Shown here: one piece after another, positions 45,494-55,134 of the stretch
How positions within the stretch are numbered: the first letter of the stretch is position 1
How the letters are laid out: each line of letters begins with the position of its first letter
Source: Streptomyces sp. NBC_00557
GTDB taxonomy: Bacteria > Actinomycetota > Actinomycetes > Streptomycetales > Streptomycetaceae
Length of the DNA: 64,000 bases
Assembly: GCF_036345995.1 (NCBI RefSeq)
Contig: NZ_CP107796.1
Location: 8,370,001 to 8,434,000 of the forward strand
Reading direction: 5' to 3'
The notes under the pieces: model-generated
The model's database searches: none
Told to the model about the DNA's origin: nothing
The model's input: the letters and a program-made list of their open reading frames with translations, nothing else
Translations under genes and position numbers: made by a program

Positions 45494-45996
45494 GCCCTGC
45501 GCGTCCCTCGTTCGCGAACTGGCCTTGCTCCATCGCGCGCACCGTGGATGTACTCGGCGACCCATGGAGCATCCTGATCCTGCGGGAGGCGTTCTACGGA
45601 TTCCGTCGATTCGACGAGTTCCAACAGGAGTTGCGCATGGCACGCAACACTCTCGCCGACCGGCTGCGCCGGTTGGTGCAGGAGGGACTCATGGAGAGGC
45701 GGCTCTACGAGAGCGAGCCGCCGCGTCACGAGTACCTGCTGACGGAGAAGGGCCGGGACTTCGTCCCTGTGCTCGCCGCGATGGCACGCTGGGGCGACCG
45801 ATGGCTTGCCGGGGAGGAGGGCGCCCCGGTCACCTTCCACCACGACGCCTGCGACCACGATGCCCACGCGGAGGTGGTCTGCTCCGCCTGCGGTGAGCCG
45901 ATGCGGTCGGAGGACCTCTCCACGCGGATGGGCGCGGGCTATCCAGAGCGGCTCAGGAAGCGGCCGGACGTCCAGCGCCGCTTTGCGCGCTCCTGA
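45490..45996 (+). CDS. HxlR family transcriptional regulator with Cys-rich tail
   Basis: 168 residues. The winged helix reads CSIARTVDVLGDPWSILILR, MARNTLADRLRRLVQEGLME and RHEYLLTEKGRDFVPVLAAM. The C-terminal part adds FHHDACDHDAHAEVVCSACG, a His/Cys set that may bind zinc or sense thiol-reactive signals. HxlR proteins respond to aldehydes, quinones or redox stress. The ATG overlaps the oxidoreductase stop. It probably controls this operon. Confidence 0.88.
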   Translation: MSPARPSFANWPCSIARTVDVLGDPWSILILREAFYGFRRFDEFQQELRMARNTLADRLRRLVQEGLMERRLYESEPPRHEYLLTEKGRDFVPVLAAMARWGDRWLAGEEGAPVTFHHDACDHDAHAEVVCSACGEPMRSEDLSTRMGAGYPERLRKRPDVQRRFARS

Positions 45997-46493
45997 CCGG
46001 CCCCGGCAGCTGACGGGTATTCGAATGAGCACGGCGGCGGCCGGGCTCACGTTATACGGCGACTGACCGCCCGAGCACGAAGGCTCGCAACGGTCTCGTA
46101 CTACGACTGCTCCGACGTCTGCGCGAGCGCCACCGGCACTGCAACTGTGGCGTAGCTGGTCCGGTTGCTTATCGATGTTGGTTGCGGCCTGTTGTTGCTC
46201 AGTTGTGTTGAGCGGCGTATTCGGTCTGTGGTGAAAGTCTGCCAGGGCTCGTGGGAGGCGGGTGGTGTGTGGGCTGAGCTGTCTGTTTGTGTTGCTCAGT
46301 GATGCTGGGTGCGGTGGCGTTTTTGCGCAGTGTGGTTGGCGCGTCGGTAGGTACAGGGGGGCTGGGCGGGGGTGCCGGGAGTGGCCGTGTGTGCCCGTGG
46401 CGCTGGACAGACGGCTGCTGACCCGCCAAGCGATCGCCTTTTGTTCCTGCTGCCTATCGCCTTGCGGTGCCGGTGGAGGATGGCCGGCCGGGG
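45997..46493. other. intergenic stretch downstream of HxlR operon
   Basis: About 500 bp with lower GC toward the right. A leftward frame (46199-46429) starts like actinobacterial TniQ proteins (RHGHTRPLP) but becomes Thr/Pro/Gln-rich and stops. If real, it is a scrap of the transposition locus whose TniB relic follows. Nothing else seen. Confidence 0.4.
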
Positions 46494-47275
46494 TTATCTG
46501 CTGGTTGGCCGGGTGCGGCGGCGGGTGGGATTTCGGGGCCGGTGGTGTTCCTCGGCGAGGTGGTCCAGCGTGATGCTGTCCAGGAGTGGTTTGGTGATGC
46601 GTTCGCTGCCGTCGCAGATGGCTTCGATAGCCGCTTGGCGGATGAGGCGGGAGAGGCTGCCGATCCGTCCGGCGGTTCGTTCGTGCAGGTAGGCGGCCTG
46701 TTTCGGCAGGCTGCCGTGTCGATGAGCGTGCAGGTCGAGGGCTTGCTCGAGGGCGGTGATCAGGTCGCGGAATGGTTCGTGGCCGCCGGCGCGGGCGGGC
46801 AGTGCTGCGCAGTCGATGAGGGAGGCGCGACCGGCCAGCTGGGCCCCGCGCACGCCGCTGAACACGGGGCTGGCGGTGACGTCGACGCCCGCGTAGACGA
46901 ACGTGGCGGGGATGCGTTCGGTGAGGTCTCTGAGCCAGTCGGCGGCCTCGGCACCGCTGGTAGTGCGGGGGTTGAGCCGGTGGATCTCGTAGATCAGCTT
47001 GATTCCGGCTGTGGTGCAGGTGTGGCAGACGGCACCGGTGATCTGCGGTGGTCATGCGCGTGGTGACGGGAATGCCGAGGTAGCGGGCGAACTCCTGGGC
47101 CAGGGTCTTGGCGGTGGCGCCGGGCGGTACCAGCACGTAGGCGACGGGGACGCCGGTATCGCCGGGTTGGGTGCGGCGGGTCTGGGCCAGTTGGCAGGCG
47201 CGGCCGACTTCGAGCAGGGCGGTGGTCTCGCCGGTGGTGGCGGGGCCTGTGAGTGGGTGGTGTGGTGGCGGTGGT
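46494..47275 (-). pseudogene. TniB-like transposition ATPase, degenerate
   Basis: The frame starts near 47275 with TGPATTGETTALLEVGRA, a Walker A in which the catalytic Lys is Glu. It continues VAYVLVPPGATAKTLAQEFA, then breaks by a frameshift near 47053. The new frame gives IKLIYEIHRLNPRTTSGAEA, ERIPATFVYAGVDV and GRIGSLSRLIRQAAIEAICD to the stop. The N-terminus is missing. This is the AAA+ regulator of Tn7/Tn5053-like or Mu-like transposons. No intact transposase partner is visible. Confidence 0.8.
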
Positions 47276-47507
47276 TGGGCGTCAGAGGGTGTTTACGCAG
47301 TTCAGGCCCTGTATGCGGCTCTCGTTCCTGTCTTTGTTTGAGGGCTTTCACCCGGTGGGCCGCGTATGGCCTTCTGTCTGACGAGGTATCGGCCACCCGT
47401 CTCGTTCGCTTCTGTGTCTGGAAGTCCGTCTAAGTCGAAGATGCCCAGGAATCGCCTGACGGGCAGCAGAACCTGGCCTTCCGGCTCGCCCGTGATCACG
47501 CTACGCC

Positions 47508-47860
47508 GTGAGCGAGCGCAAGCCGTGCCCCAGCGGACCTGTCCGATGCCTGATGGGCCCTGATCGAGCCGACTTTGACGGCCTGGAGAAAGACCCGGCT
47601 CGACCGCAGACCGACCGGCCAGCCGGCCAAGGTCGGTTTACGGGACGTCTTCAAGGCGATCCTCTATGTGAACAGCACGGGAATCCCCTGGAAAAACCTG
47701 CCGCACGACTTCCCGAACCACGGCACCGTCTATGCCTACTACGCCGCATGGCGGGACGAAGGAATCTTCGCCCACCTCAACAGCGCGTCCGTCGTCAGAA
47801 CCAAGTGGCGCGTCATCAATTGCGGCGGCCTGAGGAGACGAGCTCCAGGACGATAAATGC
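47508..47860 (+). pseudogene. IS5-family transposase remnant
   Basis: GTG 47508 begins SERKPCPS. An extra G then shifts the frame, an in-frame TGA follows at the usual SDAxWALIEP position, and the sequence continues as ALIEPTLTAWRKTRLDRRPT, LRDVFKAILYVNSTGIPWKN and HGTVYAYYAAWRDEGIFAHL. It diverges near 47785. The DDE catalytic part is absent. Confidence 0.82.
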
Positions 47861-48614
47861 ACCGTGCACGAAGATCTATCGGCTTGAAGGGAGGCGCGAC
47901 CGGTTCCTCCGGTCCGCGAGCGCGAAAGGACGAAACCGACACGAAATCGGAGACGGATTCCTCTATTCCTGGTTGCCCCCCACACCGATCCGCGGTTCGC
48001 CGCTGCCGTCGCTACGCGCCGACTCCCTCGGCAAAGGCCCTCGGCCAACTCGCCGCGAGCGGTGGGGAGATCGCCGTAGCTCCGAGATCGCCCGCGAGCC
48101 CGGAGCCACCACAGGCTGACGCCGCCACGGCGTCGCTCACGCAGCACCTGTTGGATGCGCCACACCGACCAGTGGCGATCAAGTCAAACTCGCCGTCGGC
48201 GTCCTGAATCCCCTCCGGGGCGCCGACTCCAATTCCCGCTGGTGGCATCCGTGTTACGGCGACAGAGCCCGACCGGCCGGCACCGATCGAATCACGCCAC
48301 CGCATGGGATGACGACCGTGGTTCCAGGCTTGCGACCCACCGTCAACTTACGACAGGATCCCGGACGTCCGCTTCCGGCTGAATGGGGCCACCGCCCTGC
48401 CGCGGTGCACGCACCACCGGGTTTGCCTCGGGCATACACACCGGGGTGCCGGCTCGGTGACGCCCTGACCGACATCGTCGCCGGCGGCGGGCGCGGCGGT
48501 GTATGAGGCACGTGGCTGGAGATCCCGGCTGTGGCCGGACCCGCCACACGGGGAACCGGGGCGCGCATATCCGGGGATGAGGCACACCGACGTGCCGCCA
48601 TCTGACGACCACAG
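47861..48614. other. non-coding stretch, nothing recognised
   Basis: About 750 bp between the IS5 remnant and the globin operon. Open frames on both strands lack consistent codon bias and show no known motifs. The promoter of the globin operon should be near the right end; no clear consensus was found. Confidence 0.5.
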
Positions 48615-48629
48615 ATGAGAAAGGCCCAA

Positions 48630-49082
48630 GTGACAGACATGACGCTGGACGAAGCCGCCGCGACGCACGCGAAGGAGCCGGCCGCCGACCAGCCGGGAAG
48701 CCCCGTGTTCTACCAGCAGATCGGCGGCGCGCAGGCCGTCAGAAAGGTCGTCGACGATCTCTATCTCCACGCGTTGAAGGACGAGCAACTGTCCCCGTAC
48801 TTCGACGGCGTCGACCTGCCCACGCTCAAACGCCACATGGTGCTGCTGCTGACCAAGGTCCTCGGCGGGCCGGACAACTACGCCGGGCGAGGTCTGGCCG
48901 AGGCGCACCAGGGCCTGGACATCACCAGGGAACACTACGAGCGGGTGGGCCACGTCCTGCTCGGGGTGCTCTGGGAGAACCGCGTCGGGGTGGACGTGCT
49001 GATGCACGTCTCCGGCGTGCTGACCGCGGTCAAGGAGCAGATCGTCCGAGAGCCCGGCGACGAGCTGGTGCGGAGAGCCTGA
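48630..49082 (+). CDS. truncated haemoglobin (group I-like)
   Basis: About 150 residues. It shows SPVFYQQIGGAQAVRKVVDD, LSPYFDGVDLPTLKRHMVLL, GRGLAEAHQGLDITREHYER and VLLGVLWENRVGVDVLMH. The short 2/2 globin layout and the conserved Phe/His pattern fit TrHb proteins that bind O2 or NO. GTG 48630 with GAAAGG upstream is preferred; ATG 48615 is also open. It lies 4 bp before the flavohaemoglobin gene, suggesting one NO/O2 detoxification operon. Confidence 0.9.
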   Translation: MTDMTLDEAAATHAKEPAADQPGSPVFYQQIGGAQAVRKVVDDLYLHALKDEQLSPYFDGVDLPTLKRHMVLLLTKVLGGPDNYAGRGLAEAHQGLDITREHYERVGHVLLGVLWENRVGVDVLMHVSGVLTAVKEQIVREPGDELVRRA

Positions 49083-49086
49083 CATT

Positions 49087-50262
49087 GTGGTTGACGCTCG
49101 CCGTTTGCAGGAGAGCTGGAACGTGGTCGCCGGTTACGGCGACCAGGTGCCGCTGTTCTTCTACTCGACGCTGTTCTTCACCCATCCCGAGACCCGGGAC
49201 ATGTTCCCGATCGGCATGGCAGGTCAGCGCGACAAGCTGTTCGGGGCGCTGGGCACCATCGTGTCCGGCGTCGACCAGGTGGACGACCTGGTGCCGTTCC
49301 TGCAGCAACTCGGCCGGGACCACCGCAAGTTCGGCGTCCAGGCCGACCATTACCCCGCGGTGGGGTCCGCCCTGCTGGGGACGCTGGCGCACTTCCTCGG
49401 CCCGCAGTGGACGGACCAACTGGCCGCCGACTGGCAGGCGGCGTACGAGTTGGTCGCCAAGGTCATGCGCCAGGCCGCCGAGGAGGCCGCCAACAGCAGC
49501 CCGCCCTGGTGGGACGCCGAGGTGATCGGGCACGAACGGCGAACGCTGGACGTGGCCGTGCTCACCGTCAAGCCCAACTACCGCCTGGACTACCTGCCCG
49601 GCCAGAGCGTGGCGGTCGAGACCCACCTGCGTCCCGGGCTGTGGCGCTACTACAGTCCGGCCAACGCCCCCCGCCCGGACGGCACCCTCGACCTCCACGT
49701 CCGAATGGTGCCGGGCGGGCCGGTCTCCTCGGCGCTGGTGCACGGCGTCCAGATCGGGGACGTGCTGAGGTTCGGCGCCCCAGTCGGCAACCGGCTGACG
49801 CTGGACCCGGACGGCGACCGGCCGCTGCTGCTGCTCGCCGGCGGCACCGGGCTGGCGCCGCTGAAGGCCCTCGCCGAGCAGGTCGCCGGGCAGCGGGCCG
49901 GGCGACCGGAACGCCGGGTGACACTCGTCGTCGGCGCACACACTGACCACGACCTGTACGACTGGCCGGCGCTGGAGGCCCTCGCCAAGGCCAACCACCG
50001 CTGGCTGAACGTGATCCCGGCCGTCTCCGAGGTCTCCCTGCGGCCCCAGGAGAAGGGCACCGCGGTGGAGGTGGCGCTGCGCCTCGGCCCGTTCACCGAC
50101 CACGAGGTGTACGTCTGCGGCTCGGACACCATGGTGCGCGAATCGGTGCAGCGCCTCGCGCAGACCGGTACGCCCGTCGAGCGCATCCGGTTCGAGTCGT
50201 TCACCGGCCTGGGCGGCGAGCAGTACGGCGTCGCGTCTCACGGGGAGGACATGGAGTCATGA
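49087..50262 (+). CDS. flavohaemoglobin-like NO dioxygenase
   Basis: 391 residues. The N-terminal globin domain (about 1-135) shows FFYSTLFFTHPETRDMFPIG and DHRKFGVQADHYPAVGSALL. A ferredoxin-reductase part follows with the FAD motif LWRYYSPANAP (near 180-190) and the NAD-binding LLLLAGGTGLAPLKALAEQV. The C-terminal CGSDTMVRESVQRL is typical. It should convert NO to nitrate with O2 and NAD(P)H. GTG 49087 starts it. Its stop overlaps the DivIVA-like start (ATGA). Confidence 0.92.
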   Translation: MVDARRLQESWNVVAGYGDQVPLFFYSTLFFTHPETRDMFPIGMAGQRDKLFGALGTIVSGVDQVDDLVPFLQQLGRDHRKFGVQADHYPAVGSALLGTLAHFLGPQWTDQLAADWQAAYELVAKVMRQAAEEAANSSPPWWDAEVIGHERRTLDVAVLTVKPNYRLDYLPGQSVAVETHLRPGLWRYYSPANAPRPDGTLDLHVRMVPGGPVSSALVHGVQIGDVLRFGAPVGNRLTLDPDGDRPLLLLAGGTGLAPLKALAEQVAGQRAGRPERRVTLVVGAHTDHDLYDWPALEALAKANHRWLNVIPAVSEVSLRPQEKGTAVEVALRLGPFTDHEVYVCGSDTMVRESVQRLAQTGTPVERIRFESFTGLGGEQYGVASHGEDMES

Positions 50263-51005
50263 GCACGCCCTACAACCAACCCCAGCGTCGGCTGACGCCC
50301 GAACAGATCCGCACCAAGCAGTTCACCCGCACCCCGATCGGCCGGCGCGGCCTCAGCGAGGAGGAGGTCGGGCGCTTCATGCTGAGGGTCGCCGACGAGT
50401 TGACGGCGCTCCATCAGGACCTGGCCGGGCTGTGGGCCGAGAACGACCGCCTGCGCAACTTCTACCGCGAGCGCGGCGAGCGGGCGGAGGGCCAGGCCGG
50501 TCAGACCGGCATGACCGGACCTCAGCGGCAGCCGACCGTGGAGGCCGTCAACCTGCTCTCCCGCGCCCAGCAGCAGGCGGACTCGCTGATCGCCCAGGCC
50601 CGTGAATACGCCCGGCAAGTCGCCGACCAGGCCCGTAGGCAGTACCACGACGTGCTGCGCGAGGCGCAGCGCCGGGCCCAGGAGGAGGCGGAGCGCGCCG
50701 TACTCGAGTACCGCGCCCGCTCCGGCACCCACTACACCGCCGAGTTCGAGGAACTGGAGCGCCGCCTGGCGTGGGCGCGTGCCTTCCTCGACGCCATCCA
50801 GTCCGTGGAGTCACAACTCAAGACCGCCCGCGAGGCTTTGGCGTACGAAGTGGAGAAGCTCGCCGACGCCGGCAGGCCCACGCGCCCGGCCACCGGGCCG
50901 GGCCACCGGCTGCCCGGGCAGATCCCCGGCGAAACCGTGGACCTTCCGCAAAGCCCGGGCACGAGCGGTCCGAATGGCGCGAGCACCTGGACCACCACGG
51001 GATGA
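50259..51005 (+). CDS. DivIVA-domain coiled-coil protein
   Basis: 248 residues. A short DivIVA-like N-terminus (TPEQIRTKQFTRTPIGRRGL, SEEEVGRFMLRVADELTALH) is followed by a long charged coiled coil (about 100-210; EAQRRAQEEAERAVLEYRAR). A Pro/Gly-rich tail ends it. DivIVA proteins mark curved membrane and cell poles in actinomycetes. Start-stop overlap with the flavohaemoglobin gene means the two are co-translated, an unexpected pairing. Confidence 0.82.
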   Translation: MSTPYNQPQRRLTPEQIRTKQFTRTPIGRRGLSEEEVGRFMLRVADELTALHQDLAGLWAENDRLRNFYRERGERAEGQAGQTGMTGPQRQPTVEAVNLLSRAQQQADSLIAQAREYARQVADQARRQYHDVLREAQRRAQEEAERAVLEYRARSGTHYTAEFEELERRLAWARAFLDAIQSVESQLKTAREALAYEVEKLADAGRPTRPATGPGHRLPGQIPGETVDLPQSPGTSGPNGASTWTTTG

Positions 51006-51112
51006 GGAGCCGGCCGTCCGGGTGTCGCCGGCACGCCCGACGGCCGGGCACGGCCCGCGTGCCCGGGGACGGCCCAACGGAGCGGCCGCGGTCGTTCACG
51101 ACGCGCACACTG

Positions 51113-51143
51113 CAGCCCCGACGGAACATGTCCGCCGGGGCTG
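51113..51143. terminator. bidirectional hairpin terminator
   Basis: Thirteen-base arms (one G/T mismatch) around a five-base loop, between the convergent DivIVA-like and FG-GAP genes. It should stop transcription from both sides. Confidence 0.75.
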
Positions 51144-51171
51144 TTGCCCGGAAGAGGACCCGTGAGGCGAG

Positions 51172-52659
51172 TCAGCGGGCGAAGCCGTTCCCGAACTCGG
51201 CGTCCGTGACGGGAGCGCCGAGCGTGGCGGGCCCGAAGGCGACCGAGCCGGAGGCGGTCGGGCCGGTGCTGGTGGAGCGGAAACCCCAGACGGCGCCGTC
51301 GGAGGTGTCCTCGCCGGGGGCGCCGACGTACAGCTCGGCGCGGCCGTCGTGGTTGGCGTCGACCAGCGCGGTGCGGCTGCCGAAGACGTCGTTCCGCTCG
51401 GCGGTGCCGGGCACGCCCGTGGTGTTCTGGTTGAAGGACACCGCGCCGCTGCCGGTGAGGCCGGACGCGCCGCCGCGCAGCACGGCCACGGCACCCGCCG
51501 AGGCTACCGAGCCCACGTCCTCACCCGGGGAGCCGACTGCGACGTCGGCGTAACCGTCGCCATTGGCGTCCGCGACGGAGATGCCCAGGCCGAAGTCGTC
51601 GCCGTACTCGGACACTCCGGGCACACCCGCCGTGTTCTGGTTGACCGACGTCGTACGGGAGGTGTCGGGCCCGTTCGCCGAGCCGTACACCACGCCGACC
51701 TGGCCGCCGAGGAGCGCCGGGTCGGTGGAGTCCTCACCGTGGCTGTCGAAGGGGCGGCCGATGACGAGGTCGGCGTATCCGTCCTTGTTCACGTCACCGA
51801 TGCCGAGGCTTGAGCCGCCGGGCACGTTGGTGCCGTCGGCCTGCTTCAGGATGACCGGTGCGCTCAGGCCCTGCCCGGTGCCGTGGAGGTAGGCGACGCG
51901 GTAGGCGACGCCCGGCGTCTCCTCGTCGTTGCTGTGGATGAGCGCGACGAGGTCGGTGATGCCGTCGTGGTCGACGTCCCCGGCGGCGACGTCGTCGGTG
52001 CTGTAGCCGATGTCGGGGTCGGTGCCGAGGTCGAAGGCGAGGCCCGTGGACCCCGCTGCGCCGGCGGTGCGGGTGAACGGGCCGGTCAGCAGGCGCTCGT
52101 CCGTGGCCACGTCGAGGTGACCGTCGCCGTTGAAGTCGCCGACGGCGGGGTGCCGGGGTTGGACCTGGTTGGACATGTCGCCGGCCGCCACGACCCTGCC
52201 GCCGGACAGTCCCGTCTTCCCGCCCCAGACGACGGTCAAGGTGCCCGCGTTCTGCACGGACCCGACGTCCTCGCCGCTCGCGCCGACGACCAGGTCCGTG
52301 TACCCGTCGCCGTCCAGGTCGCCGACGGCCAGGCCCCAGCCGAACCAGTCGTCGGTCTCGGCGACGCCGGGTATGCCGGCCGTGTCCTGGCTGATGGTCT
52401 GCCGGTGCCCGGTGTCCAGCCCCGTCGCGGAACCGTACACGACGCTCACGTACCCCGCACGGCTGTGCCCGCCGATCATGCCCCACGGGGCGGCGACGGC
52501 GAGGTCCGCGTACCCGTCGCCGTTGAAGTCGGCACGCATGCTCTGCGCACCGGATACCTGCGTGCCGGCCGCGTGCGCGCTCACCGGGCCGACGACGGCT
52601 CCGACGACGGCCACGGCGGCCGTGAGCCCGAGACGGGAACGAAACGTGCGCTTGCTCAT
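51172..52659 (-). CDS. secreted FG-GAP repeat beta-propeller protein
   Basis: About 495 residues. The N-terminus is a signal peptide (SKRTFRSRLGLTAAVAVVGA, cleavage near SAHAAG). About seven FG-GAP repeats follow, each with a calcium loop of the DxNxDGxxD type (DFNGDGYADLAVAAP, DLDGDGYTDLVVG, DVNKDGYADLVIG, DANHDGRAELYVG). The integrin-alpha-like propeller should be extracellular and calcium-stabilised. The ligand is unknown. The ATG at 52659 is chosen because it begins the signal peptide. Confidence 0.92.
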   Translation of the reverse strand: MSKRTFRSRLGLTAAVAVVGAVVGPVSAHAAGTQVSGAQSMRADFNGDGYADLAVAAPWGMIGGHSRAGYVSVVYGSATGLDTGHRQTISQDTAGIPGVAETDDWFGWGLAVGDLDGDGYTDLVVGASGEDVGSVQNAGTLTVVWGGKTGLSGGRVVAAGDMSNQVQPRHPAVGDFNGDGHLDVATDERLLTGPFTRTAGAAGSTGLAFDLGTDPDIGYSTDDVAAGDVDHDGITDLVALIHSNDEETPGVAYRVAYLHGTGQGLSAPVILKQADGTNVPGGSSLGIGDVNKDGYADLVIGRPFDSHGEDSTDPALLGGQVGVVYGSANGPDTSRTTSVNQNTAGVPGVSEYGDDFGLGISVADANGDGYADVAVGSPGEDVGSVASAGAVAVLRGGASGLTGSGAVSFNQNTTGVPGTAERNDVFGSRTALVDANHDGRAELYVGAPGEDTSDGAVWGFRSTSTGPTASGSVAFGPATLGAPVTDAEFGNGFAR

Positions 52660-52805
52660 GTGGTGTCCAACCCCTGCGATGGAAGAGCCCTGGCCCGACG
52701 GAGGAGCCAAGATCCTCACGCCGTCGCCAGTACGACTCCCCAGGTGGCGGCAGGGTTGTCCTGAAGACGGCGGTAGTTCCCAGATCCACTTTCGCAACAG
52801 ACCCT

Positions 52806-53765
52806 AGCTTGATCTTCAACGGCCGGCGTCGAATGGTGCCTCGAACTTGATCACTCGGTTCGGAAACCGCCGTACACCAAAGCGGCCTTCGTCTGAACAT
52901 GTGCTCCGACCAAGGAACACACATGTCCAGCACGAAGGCCGTGAGGATGAGTCTGCTGCATCGCGATGCCCGACAAGAGGCATGGGCGGAACTGTCATGC
53001 TTCCGGGGCGAGTTCTACTCCTGTCTCACTGCTCGTTCGGATGCGTTGTTCGAGCTGGCTGACGCCGTGCTGTGCGGCGACGGACCGGTGAGGTCACCGG
53101 CTGAGCTGTCGCTGGTCGGCGAACACCCCCGTGGTCATGGCGGGCTCTACGCGGCCCTCGCCCGTGGCAGGGTCGATACCGGCCGGCTGCAGCGGGATCT
53201 GGCCGCGGTGCCGCTGCCGCGGGCTGTCGACGGCCGGCTGGTCCTGGCCATCGACATCACGTGCTGGCTACGCCCCGATGCTCACACCTCATCCCAGCGG
53301 ATCCTGTGTCACGCCTATGGCCGGGGCAAAGACCAGCACATCCCCGTCCCTGGCTGGCCGTACTCGATCATCTGCGCGCTCGAGCCGGGGCGCAGTTCCT
53401 GGACCGCGCCTTGGACGCGCTTCGCCTGGCCCCCGGAGACGACAACGCCACCGTCAGACCCCGGCAGCTGCGTGACCTGCTCCACCGACTGATTGCCGCC
53501 GGGCAGTGGCAGGAGGGCGACCCCGACGTTCTCGTCATGGCGGACGCCGGATACGACGACTTCCGGCACATCCGCCCACAGGCCGCCTGCCCGGCCAGAG
53601 CACCGAAACCCACCCGCCCGGCCCCGGGCGACCAGCGGGCCGAAAAAACACCCGTCCTGCACCCCGCCACGACGTACACACACCCAAGAAAACACAGCCA
53701 GCAAAACGACAAAACAAGAGGTCAACTACCGCAAAGCCCCGCCGCACAGGTTAAAGATCAAGCTA
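52806..53765 (+). mobile_element. IS element A (DDE transposase), decayed
   Basis: The ends carry a 16-bp inverted repeat with one mismatch (TAGCTTGATCTTCAAC at left; complement of TAGCTTGATCTTTAAC at right, 53750-53765). The flanks read CTAG and CTAA, an imperfect candidate target duplication. The single transposase gene is frameshifted and internally deleted. Element B begins immediately at its right end. Confidence 0.75.
52923..53754 (+). pseudogene. transposase of IS element A
   Basis: From ATG 52923 the frame gives MSLLHRDARQEAWAELSCFR and ITCWLRPDAHTSSQRILCHA, then YGRGKDQHIPVPGWPYSIIC. A base lost near 53400 moves the sense to another frame (LRLAPGDDNATVRPRQLRDL, VLVMADAGYDDFRHIRP). 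That frame jumps directly from the second catalytic region to the C-terminus. A further shift leads to the tail RPAPRHDVHTPKKTQ. About 150 residues are missing. Confidence 0.8.
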
Positions 53766-53766
53766 A

Positions 53767-54779
53767 CGAGTTGGTGCGTGATAGCGGGTGAGGTGTGTTC
53801 GGCCTGCTCTCGGCCGTTTTCAGGTCATGGCGGTGCGGTCGGAGACGAGGCCGGCGATGGCTCGGTAGGTGTCGGGCAGGCGATCGCGACGGTGGGTCCA
53901 GCGCATGAGTTGTTTCCAGCGTTTGTGGTCGGCGAGGGCGTGCTCGACGGTGATGCGGTCGGATGAGTGGCTGTGCCGATCGCGTTCCCACTGTTCGACC
54001 CTGCCGGGCAGTGCTCCGGGGCGTGGCTTTCTGGGCGGGGTGAGTGCTCGGCCGGGATGTCGCGGCTCAGGCCCAGTAGCCGTCGTCGAGCAGCACTTCC
54101 ACCAGGTCGAAGTGCTGGAAGCAGCCGGTGATGCCAGCGGCGCGAACTGCGGTCGCATCGTGCATCCGCCCTGGCCGCAGGCCGTCGGCCCACAGGGTGC
54201 GACCCTGATGGTCAGCGATGACAGTGGCTTTCATCGTGTTCTGCTTCTTCTTGCCCGACACGAATGCCCGCCTGCCACCCGGGCCGGCGGCCGGCCGTCG
54301 CACCTGCACCTCGGTGGCGTCCAACCTCAACTCGACACCCGCGGCCTGGGCGTAGGCGAACACGTCCTGCAGCGTTCGAAGCCGCAGGCCAAGCCTGTCG
54401 GGAACAGCAAAACCCCGCTCCGCCAGTAACCGACGCATCTCACCGACGGCCCGGGTGACAGTCGAGCGGTCGACGTTGAACAACACACCCAAGGCCGCGT
54501 GAGGCAGGTCGTGCCGCAGGTGAAGCAGCGTGACGACCAACCGGTCCACGTACACCAGCCGATAGCGGGCACCGGCACCCTGCGCGCGTCTCCTCACACC
54601 GCCTCGTTGCGGGAAACGCCGCCCCTCCACCGCGGCTACCCACGGACGGGCCAACTCCTCAACCAACGACGCAAGATGCGCCATCGAGACGCCCGTGAAC
54701 ACGGGATGCGCCAACACCGCCCGATCGACCGTGCCCGTCACCACGAAAGCATGCCCACCCGCTATCACGCACCAACTCG
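53767..54779 (-). mobile_element. IS element B (IS5-group), 1,013 bp, complete ends
   Basis: Perfect 24-bp terminal inverted repeats (53767-53790 and 54756-54779) are flanked by TAA on both sides (53764-53766 and 54780-54782). A 3-bp TNA duplication is typical of IS5-group elements. It landed exactly at the right end of element A. Its transposase carries two one-base deletions, so it is probably immobile on its own. Confidence 0.88.
53820..54702 (-). pseudogene. transposase of IS element B (DDE_Tnp_4 type)
   Basis: From GTG 54702: FTGVSMAHLASLVEELARPW, VDRLVVTLLHLRHDLPHAAL, VDRSTVTRAVGEMRRLLAER, ELRLDATEVQVRRPAAGPGG and NTMKATVIADHQGRTLWADG. The frame stops after LVEVLLDDGYWA (one base lost). 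A second lost base shortly after restores RALTPPRKPRPGALPGRVEQ and ITVEHALADHKRWKQLMRWT to the end. All catalytic regions are present but split over three frames. Confidence 0.85.
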
Positions 54780-55134
54780 TAAGAGCACAGACGCCATTGG
54801 TGAGCAGGTCCGCGTCGGACACAACGAGGCGACGTGGCGAAGACCGACGCCAAGACCCGCACCCAGGACAGCCCAGCAAAGCGTCAGGCCGCCGCCCAAG
54901 GTTGGGGAGCTGAAGGAGCAGGTCGCGTTCAGGGCCGGTCTGTTGGAGGAACAGGCCGCCCATGCCCCTTTCCTTTCCTCGTGCAGGAGAAGGTGCTGAT
55001 CCCGGTGTTGCTCTGTACGACACGCAAGCAATCAGCGATCCTGCTGTGGATGACTGCGCTGTCTCCACAGGTGCTGCGTCAGGCCCTGCGCGCCGCAGCA
55101 GCCTCCTACTCGGCCGGCGAGCTGGCGTACCTAG

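Noticed and set aside
45406..47136. Very long leftward open frame across the HxlR operon and TniB relic
   Set aside because: Only its first about 35 codons match TniB; the rest is Pro/His/Thr-rich and antisense to clear genes.
48012..48305. 97-codon leftward frame before the globin operon
   Set aside because: No ribosome site or recognised motif and weak codon bias.
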